Positions 56,996-64,000 of a stretch of DNA of 64,000 bases are shown here, in pieces (the first letter of the stretch is position 1; every line of letters begins with the position of its first letter). Made by a program: the position numbers and the translations under genes. Location of the stretch: NCBI GenBank assembly GCA_017645305.1, contig JAGCPD010000002.1:1-64000 (forward strand). The letters are read 5' to 3'. This DNA is from Bacteroidaceae bacterium. GTDB lineage: Bacteria > Bacteroidota > Bacteroidia > Bacteroidales > Bacteroidaceae. The notes below the pieces were generated by a model. It was given only the letters and a program-made list of their open reading frames with translations, did no database searches and was not told the origin of the DNA.

Positions 56996-58213
56996 CCACC
57001 AATCATCTTTGGTGCGGCACAGAGCTTGCACCACGCAATTCATGGTTTTGCAGAAGGGTACGCTAACGGTCTCTTCTTTCTTGCGGTATTGGTATTGCCA
57101 TGGGGTAACGATAAGCATTTTGCCCATGGCGCATTGTTCAATACGTTCAGCAGATGGATGGTAGATTTCTGGAAATCCGTTGTCTGCTATCAGCACCACA
57201 GGAAAACCACAGTGCAGGGCTTCATCAATAATTTCCTGTTCACCTTTGGCTATGCGAGCACTTACAAGTATGGTACCCTGTTGTGCCTCTTCAAGGCAAT
57301 GCTGCTTTTGTTCATTAAAACGATTGGCATCTTTGCGGTGGCACACCACTGGCAGGCAACGCTTTGCAAGAAGCGTCTGGTTACCGTAGCTGTCACAGAT
57401 TATCTTACCGCTTGCCCGAAGCAGGCGAAGCTCTATCTGTGATAGGGCTTCTTGGGTTATTAAGTGTGGGGCGCATTCACGCATAAGAAAGCCACGTAAA
57501 GCAGGCAAGGTAATAGCCGTATTAATACCACCGCGTTGAGGCATTAACATCGTGCGGTTGCTAGTGCGTAACAAGCGGCTACGTGGGTTAGCAGCGATAT
57601 AAGCACGCTGGGTAGCCAGTTGGGCGGCATCCACAGGCATCACATCACAGTAGCCAGGGTTAAAAAGGGGTTGACGGTCAGTGGAAAAACGAGGCTTACC
57701 GCCGGCAAAACCGGCTGATACACTGCCAAGGATGATGTGCAGATTACCGCCGACTGATGCACTGCCTGCGGTTGCTTTTTCTTTAGTGAGTGTTGAAGCG
57801 GGTTTTGCCCGTTGCATCATGGTTTCCCCGCAACCAATACCCGCTATTTCCCAAAAGCGCTTATTGCAGCCCTTCTTAAAGCCTGCAATAACCTGCCCAA
57901 GGCTTTGCACCTTACCATTCTGGCTTAATATCCTATCTTGCACCTCCAGTATAAAGTGCAGGTGTTCAGGCATAATGGCATATGTATCTACCACTATCAT
58001 GGGGTAGTAGGCATGAATGGTGACCAAGAGTTCCTGCTCTACCATCTGCCCTATGGGTGAAAGGGCTGTATGAGGCGCATTAGCAGAACCTTCAGGTGCA
58101 GACAAATCACCTACCACCTTGCCAAGGACTTGCCCTAGCTCGTCAGCCACACGTATGGTAATATGGTACACGCCAGCCCGTGTATAATCGTGAGCTGCGG
58201 CGCGCCACGTCAT
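56984..58213 (-). CDS. REP-associated HUH transposase (RAYT-like) with C-terminal DprA-like domain
   Basis: About 409 residues from ATG 58213 (MTWRAAAHDYTRAGVYHITI); TTG 58234 is an alternative. The N-terminal part is an IS200/Y1 transposase-like domain: VYHITIRVAD, the HUH segment AIMPEHLHFILE and, after a linker, YCDVMPVDAAQLATQRAYI followed by ANPRSR. The linker (roughly residues 130-185) contains two REP-like palindromes at DNA level. The last 180 residues, with IICDSYGNQ, GTILVSARIAKGEQEIIDEA and FPVVLIADNGFPEIYHP, look like a DprA/LOG-type Rossmann fold. RAYTs move or maintain REP palindromes. No second copy or terminal repeats are seen. Confidence 0.78.
   Translation of the reverse strand: MTWRAAAHDYTRAGVYHITIRVADELGQVLGKVVGDLSAPEGSANAPHTALSPIGQMVEQELLVTIHAYYPMIVVDTYAIMPEHLHFILEVQDRILSQNGKVQSLGQVIAGFKKGCNKRFWEIAGIGCGETMMQRAKPASTLTKEKATAGSASVGGNLHIILGSVSAGFAGGKPRFSTDRQPLFNPGYCDVMPVDAAQLATQRAYIAANPRSRLLRTSNRTMLMPQRGGINTAITLPALRGFLMRECAPHLITQEALSQIELRLLRASGKIICDSYGNQTLLAKRCLPVVCHRKDANRFNEQKQHCLEEAQQGTILVSARIAKGEQEIIDEALHCGFPVVLIADNGFPEIYHPSAERIEQCAMGKMLIVTPWQYQYRKKEETVSVPFCKTMNCVVQALCRTKDDWWKNK
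57701..57715. repeat. REP-like palindrome 2 inside the transposase gene
   Basis: GCCGG-CAAAA-CCGGC, with the same CAAAA loop as the palindrome at 56912. It lies in the linker-coding part of the transposase gene (GFAGGKP). Confidence 0.6.
57799..57817. repeat. REP-like sequence 1 inside the transposase gene
   Basis: Nineteen bases identical to the left 19 of the palindrome at 56912-56936 (read on the minus strand as ATGCAACGGGCAAAACCCG). It encodes MQRAKP in the linker of the transposase. Confidence 0.75.
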
Positions 58214-58264
58214 CCTATGGAGGTTGTCGGCCAATTACAACGATAACGTTAACGATAACTATTT

Positions 58265-60847
58265 TTATGCCGCCCTTTTCTTTATTGCCAAAGCAACAAA
58301 CCCAATCAGCAGTAGTGCCAGGATGGCTAATGCGGTGTAGGCAATAGTCTCTGTGATGTGAACAGTCTGGGGATCAAAGGTCATGATAACCGTGTGCTTG
58401 CCGGCAGGGATGCGTATGGCACGCAGCACATAGTCAGCACGGGCTATCTGGGCTTCAGCACCGTCAATGGTGCAATTCCAGCCGGGATAATAGATTTCAC
58501 TGAAGACCACTACACCACCCTTCTGGGAATTCACCTCGTAGGCAAGGCGGTTGGCTTCGTATTCTGTGAGCGTCACCTTGGCGGTGCTATCAGGCTGCAA
58601 AGGTTTATCGCCCAGAACATTTTCAAACTTCTTGTCCACCACAGCCATGTGCTTGGTGTTCAAGTTATGCAAAGCTGCCAGTTCTGCGTCGGCATCATCC
58701 ACATACTGCACCTTGTCTATAAACCAGGCATTGCCATTGGCCCAGGGATTCTGAACGGACAGCTTGCCGCTATCCTTCAGCCCCAGGATAGCATACTTCA
58801 TGTTTAGCATATTCAGCACGGGGTACAGGCTGTCACCGTTGCAGGTCTCCAGCATTCCGGCGGTATGAATGGCTGCCTGATGCAAAGCCTTTGCTTCCGG
58901 CTGTATGTGCTCCTCTATCAGTTCCTGATAACGGCGGAGCTTGGCAGCGTGGTAGCCTCCTATGCTTTTGTGATAGTATGAAGTGGTATTGTCGTTGAAG
59001 GTGCTTACAGAGAGGTTGAGCACGCGGTAATACTTGGCAGTATCCTGAAGGATAATCTCATCTGCCTGACTGGGCGGGAATGCCTGTGCATTGCTACGCG
59101 GTGTGACGAACATGCTGTCGTTCAGGTAGCGCTTGTTGATGCCCCACATATCTGCCAGACAGAGCAGAATGATGCAGGCTACCATGGGAACGGTCTTTAT
59201 CTTACCCCAGCGATAGACAAGCAGAATCAGGGTGCCCACCACAATGATGATAAAGCTGCGCATGGCATCTGCCGTGAACATAGCCTGACGCATCTCCGTA
59301 AGGTTATCAATCAACTGAACCACCACAGTCTGAGGTATTCCGTTCTGTGTCAGTCCCTGCAGTCCCATCATCTCCTGTGTGGAGATAAAGCTGCCAAAGA
59401 AGGCACCGGGCATCAGCCAGAACAGGAAGCAGATACCGCCAGTCAAGAAAAACGGGACATAGAATTGATAATTGAGAATTAATGATTTTCCATTATCCAT
59501 TGTCAATTTTCCATTGACAATTTCCTTCAGAGCCATCATGGCCAGGAGGGGGATGGTGAATTCCGCTATCACCAGGATGCTTGCCACGGTACGGAACTTA
59601 TCATACATAGGTATGTAATCCAGGAAGAAGTCGGTGAAGGGCATGAAGTTCTTACCCCACGAGAGCAGGATGCTGAGGATGGTAGCAGCCAAGAGACACC
59701 ACTTCATGGGACCTTTTACAATAAACAAGCCCAGTATGAACAGGAAGAGCACAAAGGCACCCACATATACCGGACCGCTTGTTCCGGGCTGCTCGCCCCA
59801 GTATTGTCCCAACTGATTGTAAACACTCATGAACTGATTGTCGGCATGTTTCATGGCCTCCTCATTTGCAGACAGAGGAACACTGGCACCACCCTTTGTG
59901 TTGGGCACAAGCAGCGTCCATGTTTCCCCTATGCCGTAGCTCCATGCAGTGATATAACTGCGCTCCAAGCCGCTGGATGTCTGGTCGGCAGGATCCTTGG
60001 TCTTCTGCGTCAGTTCGCTCTTGCCGCGCATACTCTCTTTGCTGTATTCCCATGTATGGTACAGGTTGCTCAGGTTGATGCATACACCCAATATTCCACC
60101 GATGGCAAAGCATGCCGTAGCACGCAGCCACTGCTTCAGGGTCTTCTGGCGTATAGCATCAATAAGATATGCCAACGACATGAGTCCTATGACGAAGAGG
60201 AAGTAATAGGTCATCTGTACATGGTTGCTCAGAATCTGCAAGGCCGTGAAGATACCTGTTACCACTACACCCAACATATATTTGCCTCTGTAACAGAGCA
60301 CCATACCGGCTATGGTAGGCGGAATGAAGCAGAGGGTCAGCAATTTCCAGATATGACCTGCCTGAATGATGATGAAGTAATAACTGCTGAATGCCCAAAG
60401 GATGGCACCTAAGGCAGACATCCATACACGGAAGTCAAAGGCACGCATCAGGATATAGAAGCCCAACAGCATCATAAAGACGTATGAAGCTACCGTGGGC
60501 AGTCCCAGTCGGTAAATGCCCTCCAAGGTACTCAGTTTATCGGTGCTGGAGTAACTGGGACTCATCTGGTAGGTGGGCATACCGCTGAAGAGCGTATTGG
60601 TCCAGCGGGTACGTTCACCATTATGGGTCGCACGGTACTGCTCCATTTCTATACCACTGCCAATGGCAGCATCATGATCCTGACCAGCCAGCACTTTGCC
60701 GTCACGGATAGGACCCAGGAAATAAATCAAACTGATGGCCACAAAGAACAGGATGGCCAGGACATCGGGGAGAAAGCCCCTACCCAACCTCCCCCAAAGG
60801 GTGGAGGAGTTAGAGGTAATTGCAGAAGGTTGATTGTTATTATTCAT
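58265..60847 (-). CDS. YfhO-family polytopic membrane protein
   Basis: An 860-residue membrane protein with about a dozen predicted transmembrane segments and a C-terminal soluble region ending in one more helix and IKKRAA. YfhO hallmarks include the first helix ending YFLGPI, then LAGQDHDAAI, FSGMPTYQM and VVFSEIYYPGWNCTIDGAEA near the end. Characterised relatives act in cell-envelope glycosylation as GT-C-type enzymes; function in this organism is unknown. Two parts are written by intergenic repeats: residues about 10-25 (NSSTLWGRLGRGFLP) by a CCTCCCCCAAAGGG element and about residues 440-462 (NGKLTMDNGKSLILNYQF) by an ATTGACAATGG element. It follows rpsO. Confidence 0.85.
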   Translation of the reverse strand: MNNNNQPSAITSNSSTLWGRLGRGFLPDVLAILFFVAISLIYFLGPIRDGKVLAGQDHDAAIGSGIEMEQYRATHNGERTRWTNTLFSGMPTYQMSPSYSSTDKLSTLEGIYRLGLPTVASYVFMMLLGFYILMRAFDFRVWMSALGAILWAFSSYYFIIIQAGHIWKLLTLCFIPPTIAGMVLCYRGKYMLGVVVTGIFTALQILSNHVQMTYYFLFVIGLMSLAYLIDAIRQKTLKQWLRATACFAIGGILGVCINLSNLYHTWEYSKESMRGKSELTQKTKDPADQTSSGLERSYITAWSYGIGETWTLLVPNTKGGASVPLSANEEAMKHADNQFMSVYNQLGQYWGEQPGTSGPVYVGAFVLFLFILGLFIVKGPMKWCLLAATILSILLSWGKNFMPFTDFFLDYIPMYDKFRTVASILVIAEFTIPLLAMMALKEIVNGKLTMDNGKSLILNYQFYVPFFLTGGICFLFWLMPGAFFGSFISTQEMMGLQGLTQNGIPQTVVVQLIDNLTEMRQAMFTADAMRSFIIIVVGTLILLVYRWGKIKTVPMVACIILLCLADMWGINKRYLNDSMFVTPRSNAQAFPPSQADEIILQDTAKYYRVLNLSVSTFNDNTTSYYHKSIGGYHAAKLRRYQELIEEHIQPEAKALHQAAIHTAGMLETCNGDSLYPVLNMLNMKYAILGLKDSGKLSVQNPWANGNAWFIDKVQYVDDADAELAALHNLNTKHMAVVDKKFENVLGDKPLQPDSTAKVTLTEYEANRLAYEVNSQKGGVVVFSEIYYPGWNCTIDGAEAQIARADYVLRAIRIPAGKHTVIMTFDPQTVHITETIAYTALAILALLLIGFVALAIKKRAA
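59463..59525. repeat. ATTGACAATGG-type repeat inside the YfhO gene
   Basis: AATTGATAATTGAGAATTAATG and CCATTATCCATTGTCAATTTTCC are typical of intergenic repeats seen at 1690-1725 and 15400-15437, yet here they lie in frame inside a coding region, encoding a polar loop between membrane segments. Confidence 0.7.
60776..60818. repeat. CCTCCCCCAAAGGG element encoding the YfhO N-terminus
   Basis: GAGAAAGCCCCTACCCAACC then TCCCCCAAAGGGTGGAGGAG. An inverted partner lies at 60950-60992, on the other side of the YfhO start codon (60847). The mRNA could form a stem that holds the start region in its loop. Confidence 0.7.
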
Positions 60848-60949
60848 TATTTGGGATTATTAAGGGAGTCATAAATAAAAGAAGTGAGAAGCGCAAATTA
60901 GATGAGCACTCCTCACTTCATTGGATTTCACTTTTTAAAAGTTTCCACC

Positions 60950-60992
60950 CTTTCTCCTCCTCCTTTGGGGGGAGGTTGGGAGGGGGCCTCTC
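60950..60992. repeat. Inverted partner element between rpsO and YfhO gene
   Basis: TTTCTCCTCCTCCTTTGGGG followed by GGAGGTTGGGAGGGGGCCTC. Reverse complement of the 60776-60818 element with a few changes. Its right end reaches to within four bases of the rpsO stop. Confidence 0.7.
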
Positions 60993-60995
60993 GTT

Positions 60996-61265
60996 TTACT
61001 TACGCAGACCCAGAGCCTTGACGATAGCACGATAGCGGTTGATGTCACGTGACTTCAAGTAGTTGAGAAGTGCACGGCGCTTACCTACCAGACCGGTCAG
61101 GGCACGCTCTGTGCTGTGGTCCTTACGGTTCTGCTTCATGTGCTCAGTCAGATGGCTGATACGGAATGAAAACAATGCAATCTGGCTCTCAGCGCTACCA
61201 GTATCGGTAGTACCCTTACCAAACTTGCTGAAGATCTCTTCTTTTTTTGCTGAATCCAAATACAT
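60996..61265 (-). CDS. rpsO: 30S ribosomal protein S15
   Basis: An 89-residue protein of normal length. S15 binds 16S rRNA early in assembly of the small-subunit platform. Conserved blocks are TGSAESQIALFSFRISHLTEHM, then HSTERALTGLVGKRRALLNYL and YRAIVKALGLRK at the end. The start ATG (MYLDSAKKEE) lies about 75 bp downstream of a TAnnTTTG element. The stop is followed at once by a CCTCC/GGAGG repeat element, which may act as a terminator or processing site before the YfhO gene. Confidence 0.97.
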   Translation of the reverse strand: MYLDSAKKEEIFSKFGKGTTDTGSAESQIALFSFRISHLTEHMKQNRKDHSTERALTGLVGKRRALLNYLKSRDINRYRAIVKALGLRK

Positions 61266-61341
61266 AATTCTGTATTGTTTTTAGTTAAACTTGTTTGTCG
61301 AGTAGCGACCTCTCTATGGCACTATCTCGCAAATGCGGGGA

Positions 61342-61349
61342 CAAAGGTA
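61342..61349 (-). promoter_or_regulatory. -7 element upstream of rpsO
   Basis: On the minus strand TACCTTTG, preceded by GTTA and followed by TCCCCGC, much like the element before rpsL. No clear TTTG at -33. Confidence 0.5.
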
Positions 61350-61424
61350 TAACTATTTTCCCATATACCTATTATATATAGGCAATTATTTTTTCAAAAA
61401 GATGATTTTTTTCTGGTTCGGCCT

Positions 61425-61512
61425 CGTCATTTCGGCATATCGTTATTACGTTATACCGTTATAACGTTATCATTACTAAAGTCTAAAGCCTAACGTCTAA
61501 AACGATTTTCGT
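61425..61512. repeat. ATAACGTTAT palindromic and CTAACGTC repeats before rpsO
   Basis: TCGTCATTTCGGCATATCG, then TTATTACGTTATACCGTTATAACGTTATC, then AAAGTCTAAAGCCTAACGTC. Same families as 5405-5465, 8760-8795 and 32000-32040. They fill the rest of the gap between rhaD and rpsO; no gene seen. Confidence 0.7.
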
Positions 61513-61517
61513 TTTCG

Positions 61518-62339
61518 CTACCCCCGTCTTTCCTTGGGCAAATTAAATACCCTTTGGATTTCCCGCATAGCCTCATCTGTCATCCCTTCGGGCTCTGAGC
61601 CGAGGGTGCGGGCAGAGAGGTAAATCTTGGCGGCTTTGCAAAGCACGTCGGTCTGATCGAAGGCATCCATGATATCTGTTCCTACGGCTACCGTACCGTG
61701 CTTCTCCCATAGCACTACATCGTGGGTCTTGATTTGTTCCAACGTTGCTTCTGCCAACTCGATGGAACCGGGTATCTTATACGGCACAATACCTATTCCT
61801 AATGGAGCAAAGGCCAGGGTCTCGGGTATCATGGACCAAAGAACACGAGTGAGTTCCCCTTCCTGAAGGAAACGACGGATATGCGACATAGCCACCAGCT
61901 CTATGGGATGGGTGTGAAGGGTTGCCTTATAGCTGCTGCCCGTCTCCAAAAGATAGTTCTGGAGAGAAAGATGACTGGGAAGTTCACTGGTGGGAAGGAC
62001 AGGCTCGTCGGCAATAATCTCGTAGCTGGCACAATCAGGACAGATGCGGATGATGGAGCCGTTCTGCATGGGATAGCGGGCCAGGTCGCGCATACGCTTA
62101 CCTGTACCTTTGGCATAGAAATACTTACCCTGAAGGAAAGGCAACACCTTACCTATCTGCTGAACGGGAGCAATGGCAGGGAGGGCTTCCATCTCTGCAT
62201 CTGCAAACTCCGTTATATTTACGGTAATGTTACCACCGTTACGCTCAGCCCAACCGTTCTGCCAGAGGTAACCCGTTACTTCTGCAACCTGGTCAATGAC
62301 CGCCTTAAGGGCGGGGCGGGAAGAGAGAATACTATTCAT
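61518..62339 (-). CDS. rhaD: Rhamnulose-1-phosphate aldolase
   Basis: A 273-residue zinc aldolase that cleaves L-rhamnulose 1-phosphate to dihydroxyacetone phosphate and L-lactaldehyde, the last step of the L-rhamnose pathway. Typical segments are the N-terminal LWQNGWAERNGGNITVNIT, FYAKGTGKRMRDL, the zinc-binding HTHPIELVAMSH and the later histidine region LWEKHGTVAVGTD. Length is normal. It starts only seven bases after the rhaT stop, so rhaT and rhaD are surely in one operon. Confidence 0.95.
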   Translation of the reverse strand: MNSILSSRPALKAVIDQVAEVTGYLWQNGWAERNGGNITVNITEFADAEMEALPAIAPVQQIGKVLPFLQGKYFYAKGTGKRMRDLARYPMQNGSIIRICPDCASYEIIADEPVLPTSELPSHLSLQNYLLETGSSYKATLHTHPIELVAMSHIRRFLQEGELTRVLWSMIPETLAFAPLGIGIVPYKIPGSIELAEATLEQIKTHDVVLWEKHGTVAVGTDIMDAFDQTDVLCKAAKIYLSARTLGSEPEGMTDEAMREIQRVFNLPKERRG

Positions 62340-62346
62340 TTTTCTA

Positions 62347-63378
62347 CTATATTATTTGCGGTAAGAAGGAACTGAAGATGAGGACAGCCAACCCTATGAG
62401 GAGGACGGCAATGGTCTTGGGACTGCAGCCCTTCCATTCCTTGAGGATGATACCCCATACATTGCTGAACGTTACATTCAGTGCCATGAGGATGCAGAAG
62501 GAGAAGGTAATCAGGTCAGGCGACTCCTGCAAGAAGCCCTGGCCCAATGACAGGCCAAAGAACTGGCTGTACCACAAAGCACCTGCCAAAAGGCAGAACA
62601 GAAGGTTATTGCCCCAGACGGCTTTATTGCCATAATCTGACCACGTCTTGTTTTTCTGATTCTGATAAAAGCAGTAAACGGCATTGGTGACAAAACCGCC
62701 CAGTGTTACCAGCAGGACAGCAGGGAGAGCACGGTACATGGGGTCGGTAAGTTCTCCGAAGTTGATGTCAGCTCCGAAAGCAAGGCCCACATTGAAGCAG
62801 CCACTCATGAAGCCTGCCAACAAGGCAATGCAAAGACCCTTGGGGAAATTAAAGTCCCTGACGGCCTTCCGTTTCTCCTCTTCGCTCAGAGAAGCACTCT
62901 TCATGCTACCGGCGATACCAATGATGGCAATACCAACCAAGGTTACAGCCACGCCAATGAGCACGGAGAGGGTGAGTCTGGAAAGCGGATCCTGTTCGGG
63001 GAAGAACCAACTGAGAAAAACAGGCCCCATAATGGTACCCAGTGCCGCACAGGTTCCCAAGGCTATACTCTGCCCCAGGGCCACGCCCAGATAGCGCATA
63101 CTTAGGCCGAAGGTGAGTCCGCCAATACCCCAAAGCGAACCGAAAAGCACGGTCATTCCAATATTAAAACTGTTGTCGGCAGTAAAAAGTTCCAAGAGAC
63201 TGTGTCCCTGGGGGACAGCTAACAAAGCTCCCAAAAAGGGAAGGATGAGCCAGGCAAAGATACCTTGCACAATCCAATAACTCTCCCAGCTCCAAGACTT
63301 TATCTTGTTGATGGGAACATAGCTGCTGGACTGGCAAAAAGCGCCAACGGCGATGATAAGTAATCCGAGGGTAATCAT
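62347..63378 (-). CDS. rhaT: L-rhamnose/proton symporter
   Basis: A 343-residue inner-membrane protein with ten predicted transmembrane segments, of the DMT-like RhaT family that imports L-rhamnose with protons. Recognisable parts are the first helix after the start, SWSWESYWIVQGIFAWLILP, then SLWGIGGLTFGLSMRYLGVA and GQSIALGTCAALGTIMGP, and the long loop MKSASLSEEEKRKAVRDFNF. It lies between rhaA and rhaD. The gap to rhaA (about 88 bp) is filled with TTAGCGG/TTATTAATTA repeats. Confidence 0.94.
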   Translation of the reverse strand: MITLGLLIIAVGAFCQSSSYVPINKIKSWSWESYWIVQGIFAWLILPFLGALLAVPQGHSLLELFTADNSFNIGMTVLFGSLWGIGGLTFGLSMRYLGVALGQSIALGTCAALGTIMGPVFLSWFFPEQDPLSRLTLSVLIGVAVTLVGIAIIGIAGSMKSASLSEEEKRKAVRDFNFPKGLCIALLAGFMSGCFNVGLAFGADINFGELTDPMYRALPAVLLVTLGGFVTNAVYCFYQNQKNKTWSDYGNKAVWGNNLLFCLLAGALWYSQFFGLSLGQGFLQESPDLITFSFCILMALNVTFSNVWGIILKEWKGCSPKTIAVLLIGLAVLIFSSFLPQII

Positions 63379-63385
63379 TATTATA

Positions 63386-63465
63386 ATTGGTTAGCGGTTA
63401 GGGGTTAGCGGTCGATTGTTAATTATTAATTATTAATTATTAAATATTAATTGAAAAAGGATTAG
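63386..63465. repeat. TTAGCGG/ATTATTAATT repeats between rhaA and rhaT
   Basis: GGTTAGCGGTTAGGGGTTAG, then CGATTGTTAATTATTAATTA and more ATTA words, then GAAAAAGGATTAGC. The arrangement is the same as at 1022-1080, here inside a catabolic operon and one base from the rhaA stop codon. Confidence 0.8.
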
Positions 63466-63466
63466 C

Positions 63467-64000
63467 TTATCTTTTGCTGATTACATCTGCTACATACTGG
63501 TCTATATCCTTGATGAAGTCCTGACCTACGGGTACATTGTTACGGAGACAGAACTCATCATAGACTGCCTGCCAAGGCATGGCCTTAGCCTCCTCCAAAA
63601 GGGTAAGCACCTTGTAACCCTCGCCTGCCATTTCGTACTGGCTGATGGTCTTTGTGGGTTCAAGCAAAGCACGGAGCATACACTTCTGGGCACTACGCGA
63701 ACCAATGACATAGGCTCCGATACGGTTGATGCTGCCATCAAAGAAATCAAGACCATAGTGTACACGCTGGAGGGCATTGGCACGGACAATCTCGGAGAAA
63801 AGTTCCTGGGTAGGATCGTCCATGATGGTTACATGGTCAGAATCCCAACGAATAGGACGACTGACATGCAACATGAGTTCGGGAACAAAGTCCAGGAGCG
63901 CGCTAACCTTGTCGGCAGGGCTCTCTGTGGGATGATAATGACCGGTATCTATGGTCTGTATGATATTGTTCTTGGAGCAATAGGCAGTATAGAAATCGTG
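63467..64000 (-). CDS. rhaA: L-rhamnose isomerase, C-terminal part (cut by the window edge)
   Basis: The last 177 residues of a protein normally about 420 long; the N-terminal part lies beyond the right edge. It converts L-rhamnose to L-rhamnulose. Visible family features are IIQTIDTGHYHPTESPADKV (with metal and substrate ligands), LMLHVSRPIRWDSDHVTIMD, VHYGLDFFDGSINRIGAYV and LRALLEPTKT. It is the first rha gene of the visible operon rhaA-rhaT-rhaD; a rhaB kinase would be expected upstream. Confidence 0.95.
   Translation of the reverse strand, partial: HDFYTAYCSKNNIIQTIDTGHYHPTESPADKVSALLDFVPELMLHVSRPIRWDSDHVTIMDDPTQELFSEIVRANALQRVHYGLDFFDGSINRIGAYVIGSRSAQKCMLRALLEPTKTISQYEMAGEGYKVLTLLEEAKAMPWQAVYDEFCLRNNVPVGQDFIKDIDQYVADVISKR

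Noticed and set aside
1..64000. tRNA, rRNA or riboswitch genes
   Set aside because: I saw no cloverleaf with a TTCRANYC arm, no rRNA core sequence and no known riboswitch core in the gaps.
1..64000. Prophage or integrative element carrying the fimbrial and giant genes
   Set aside because: No integrase, tRNA-anchored att repeats, conjugation or phage structural genes in the window; the only mobile gene is the single RAYT-like transposase.

Overview
The window looks like chromosomal DNA of a Bacteroidales bacterium, most probably a Prevotella-type species. The reasons are a str/S10 ribosomal operon that runs rpsL-rpsG-fusA-rpsJ-rplC-rplD without tuf, promoters of the Bacteroidetes form TTTG-N19/20-TAnnTTTG, fimbrillin lipoproteins, DUF3868/DUF3575/DUF5119 proteins, a GxGYxYP-family protein and a type IX secretion-like C-terminus. 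Gaps between genes are full of short low-complexity repeat families. The genus is an inference.

Layout. 1-4925 (minus): ribosomal genes, with an unusual 547-bp repeat-filled gap between rpsJ and rplC. 5143-8730: a small lipoprotein, a secreted esterase divergent from a metallophosphoesterase with a twin-arginine-like leader, and a CBM9-like protein. 8936-19383 (plus): a fimbrial locus made of an OmpA/DUF3868/DUF3575 protein, a DUF5119 lipoprotein and five fimbrillin-like lipoproteins in tandem. 19530-31967: a giant secreted protein of about 4,145 residues, built first of Y/F-G-G-G beta-solenoid coils and ending in a type IX-like tail. 32210-34459: a GxGYxYP-family protein with a discoidin domain. 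34775-35375: a small overlapping two-gene unit (47-aa protein and a DUF6169-like protein). 35724-56912: a second giant protein of about 7,060 residues, with chitobiase-C-like repeats followed by a very long solenoid made of three nested superrepeats. 56984-58213 (minus): a REP-associated HUH transposase with an extra C-terminal domain. 58265-61265 (minus): a YfhO membrane protein and rpsO. 61518-64000 (minus): rhamnose catabolism genes rhaA (partial), rhaT and rhaD.

How the parts may work together. The fimbrial locus and the two giant solenoid proteins make 8.9-56.9 kb look like a surface-structure island. The two giant genes, the small DUF6169 unit and the esterase share one promoter type: the same TTTGGCAG-like -33 region and the same spacing, and in three of the four an 8-4-8 inverted repeat overlaps the -33 element. 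This suggests common control. The second giant gene ends abruptly inside a solenoid coil, exactly where a REP-like palindrome begins, next to the transposase.

The most unusual general feature is that the intergenic repeat families enter genes. They encode lipoprotein signal peptides, the N-terminus and a loop of YfhO, and the last residues and stop codons of several genes. In three places inverted copies of a repeat flank a translation start.
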